Of a stretch of 7,068 nt of DNA, positions 6,195 to 7,068 are shown piece after piece (the stretch's first letter is position 1; every line of letters starts with the position of its first letter). The translations under genes were made by a program, and so were the position numbers. The notes under the pieces are model-generated. The model did no database searches, was not told the origin of the DNA, and saw only the letters and a program-made list of their open reading frames with translations. The DNA is taken from contig JALZWI010000216.1 in NCBI GenBank assembly GCA_023299895.1, forward strand, positions 1-7,068. The letters run 5' to 3'. Source of the DNA: Arenicella sp. GTDB taxonomy: Bacteria > Pseudomonadota > Gammaproteobacteria > Arenicellales > Arenicellaceae.

Positions 6195-7068
6195 GCCACC
6201 GCCTTTTGCTCTAGTAAACACTCAATGGCTTGGCATGCCAACTCACTAGAATTAGTATTTAACTTTGGGGCTATTTCAGTCAATGCTGTCAACACAGATT
6301 GATAATAAGTTTGATCGTTTAAAAATTTGCTCACTTGCGTTACTAAATTTTCTGCAGTCGCTTGATCTTGAATTAACTCTGGCACAACAGGTGATTGGGT
6401 CAAGTGATTGGGCATCGAGTAGTGCTCTACCGTGATCGAATTTTTAAATACAAATGCCGATAATTTTGAAACTTTGTACATCACCACCATTGGCTTAGCA
6501 AACAAGGCAGCTTCAAGCGCTGCTGTTCCTGAGGCCAAAATTGTTAAATGACTTAGCGCTAAAACATCTCTTGAATGCCCTTCTATTAACTCAACCAAAT
6601 TGGCATCGTAATTAGGTAGTTGAGCAATATACTCATGAACTTTTTTATTAGCAGATGGAATAACAAACTTGAGGTTTGAAAATTGTTTAGATAATTGCGC
6701 TATGCCGTCTAACATGACCGGCGCCAAACGTGACACTTCACTCATACGACTGCCTGGCAGCACAGCAATTAACTTTGTGGCATTAGATGCAAGATTTTGA
6801 ATACTAAGCCTTTTCAGAATAGCAGAATCTACTTGCCATTCTAAAATCTGCTTGGCTAGTGGGTGCCCAACATATTCAACTGGCGTATTATGTTGTTGAT
6901 AATATATTTTTTCAAACGGAAATAGCGTTAACATTAGATCAATGGATCGGCGTATTTTTTTTATACGCCCGCCACGCCATGCCCATACTGTTGGACTCAC
7001 ATAGTGTACTGTCGGGATACCTTGATCTTTAAGTTTACGTTCTAACCTTAGATTAAAGTCAGGCACAT
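6191..7068 (-). CDS. lpxB: Lipid-A-disaccharide synthase, C-terminal part (5' end outside window)
   Basis: LpxB is a GT-B glycosyltransferase at the inner membrane. It joins UDP-2,3-diacylglucosamine to 2,3-diacylglucosamine 1-phosphate, making the beta-1,6 disaccharide of lipid A. About 290 of roughly 380 codons are visible; by comparison with E. coli some 95 N-terminal codons lie beyond the right edge. Counting from the GTG at 7066, which is an internal valine codon and not the start, the visible protein begins PDFNLRLE. It has [11 protein letters not shown] (21-31), the family's most typical stretch, then VGHPLA (66-71), [11 protein letters not shown] (101-111) and [21 protein letters not shown] (178-198), the nucleotide-sugar-binding signature region. 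MPN (218-220) matches the conserved (L/M)PN near the C-terminus. The stop codon overlaps rnhB by four bases, so the two are surely cotranscribed. Upstream lpxD, fabZ and lpxA would be expected, but are not in view. Confidence 0.96.
   Translation of the reverse strand, partial: VPDFNLRLERKLKDQGIPTVHYVSPTVWAWRGGRIKKIRRSIDLMLTLFPFEKIYYQQHNTPVEYVGHPLAKQILEWQVDSAILKRLSIQNLASNATKLIAVLPGSRMSEVSRLAPVMLDGIAQLSKQFSNLKFVIPSANKKVHEYIAQLPNYDANLVELIEGHSRDVLALSHLTILASGTAALEAALFAKPMVVMYKVSKLSAFVFKNSITVEHYSMPNHLTQSPVVPELIQDQATAENLVTQVSKFLNDQTYYQSVLTALTEIAPKLNTNSSELACQAIECLLEQKAVA
6199..6205 (-). promoter_or_regulatory. Ribosome binding site that sets the rnhB start
   Basis: AAGGCGG on the minus strand, inside the last codons of lpxB, is a good Shine-Dalgarno match. 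Its AAGG core ends seven bases before the GTG at 6194. No comparable sequence precedes the alternative GTG at 6221, which supports the shorter rnhB product and coupled translation. Confidence 0.6.

Noticed and set aside
6195..6221. Longer rnhB starting at the GTG of 6221
   Set aside because: The nine extra residues are read from a second frame of lpxB, have no family match and no ribosome binding site, while the GTG at 6194 has both the GTGA overlap and an AAGG at good distance.
5956..6249. Plus-strand 97-codon open frame opposite rnhB and the lpxB end
   Set aside because: It is antisense to the conserved RNase HII active-site region, has no ribosome binding site, and its low-complexity serine-rich product is typical of a shadow frame.
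7064..7066. GTG at 7066 as the lpxB start
   Set aside because: The sequence after it, PDFNLRLE, corresponds to residues near 98 of E. coli LpxB, so the codon is an internal valine and the gene is cut by the window edge.
1..7068. Mobile elements, CRISPR arrays, tRNA or rRNA genes, defence or biosynthetic novelty
   Set aside because: No transposase, regularly spaced repeats, cloverleaf-like segment, or unexplained coding region was seen. Almost all of the window is conserved housekeeping coding sequence.

Overview
The window is an ordinary, conserved piece of a gammaproteobacterial chromosome. All five recognisable genes lie on the minus strand and are transcribed from high to low coordinates: lpxB (3' part only), rnhB, dnaE, tilS and pyrG (first 63 codons only). 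The order lpxB-rnhB-dnaE-(accA)-tilS-pyrG is the classic end of the lipid A / replication / CTP synthase cluster of Gammaproteobacteria. The proteins match those families along their whole visible lengths. Non-coding DNA is visibly AT-rich and codons lean towards A/T, which suggests a low-to-middle GC gammaproteobacterium with an outer membrane containing lipid A. The genus cannot be named from the sequence alone.

Layout from upstream to downstream on the minus strand. lpxB enters from the right edge and ends at 6191; its TGA overlaps the GTG start of rnhB by four bases (GTGA). A 152-base gap with a small AT-rich hairpin separates rnhB from dnaE. The dnaE start codon has no Shine-Dalgarno sequence but has a perfect TATAAT six bases upstream, the arrangement of a leaderless mRNA. 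A 208-base AT-rich gap follows dnaE, at the place where accA sits in E. coli and Pseudomonas; no accA remnant is visible. tilS comes next, possibly with its own extended -10 promoter. A 299-base gap then carries a good sigma-70 promoter for pyrG (TTGAAA, 17 bases, TGTAAT) and a leader with a 10-bp inverted repeat at its predicted 5' end.

The genes do not form one pathway. LpxB makes the lipid A disaccharide, RNase HII removes misincorporated ribonucleotides and RNA-DNA junctions, DnaE is the replicative polymerase subunit, TilS modifies the wobble base of the AUA-reading tRNA-Ile, and PyrG makes CTP from UTP. Their grouping is an old conserved housekeeping cluster.

No mobile element, CRISPR array, tRNA, rRNA, defence system or clearly new gene was found. 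The points worth a second look are regulatory or concern synteny: the pyrG leader, the SD-less dnaE start, the missing accA, and a DnaE PHP domain that keeps some metal-binding residues lost in E. coli.
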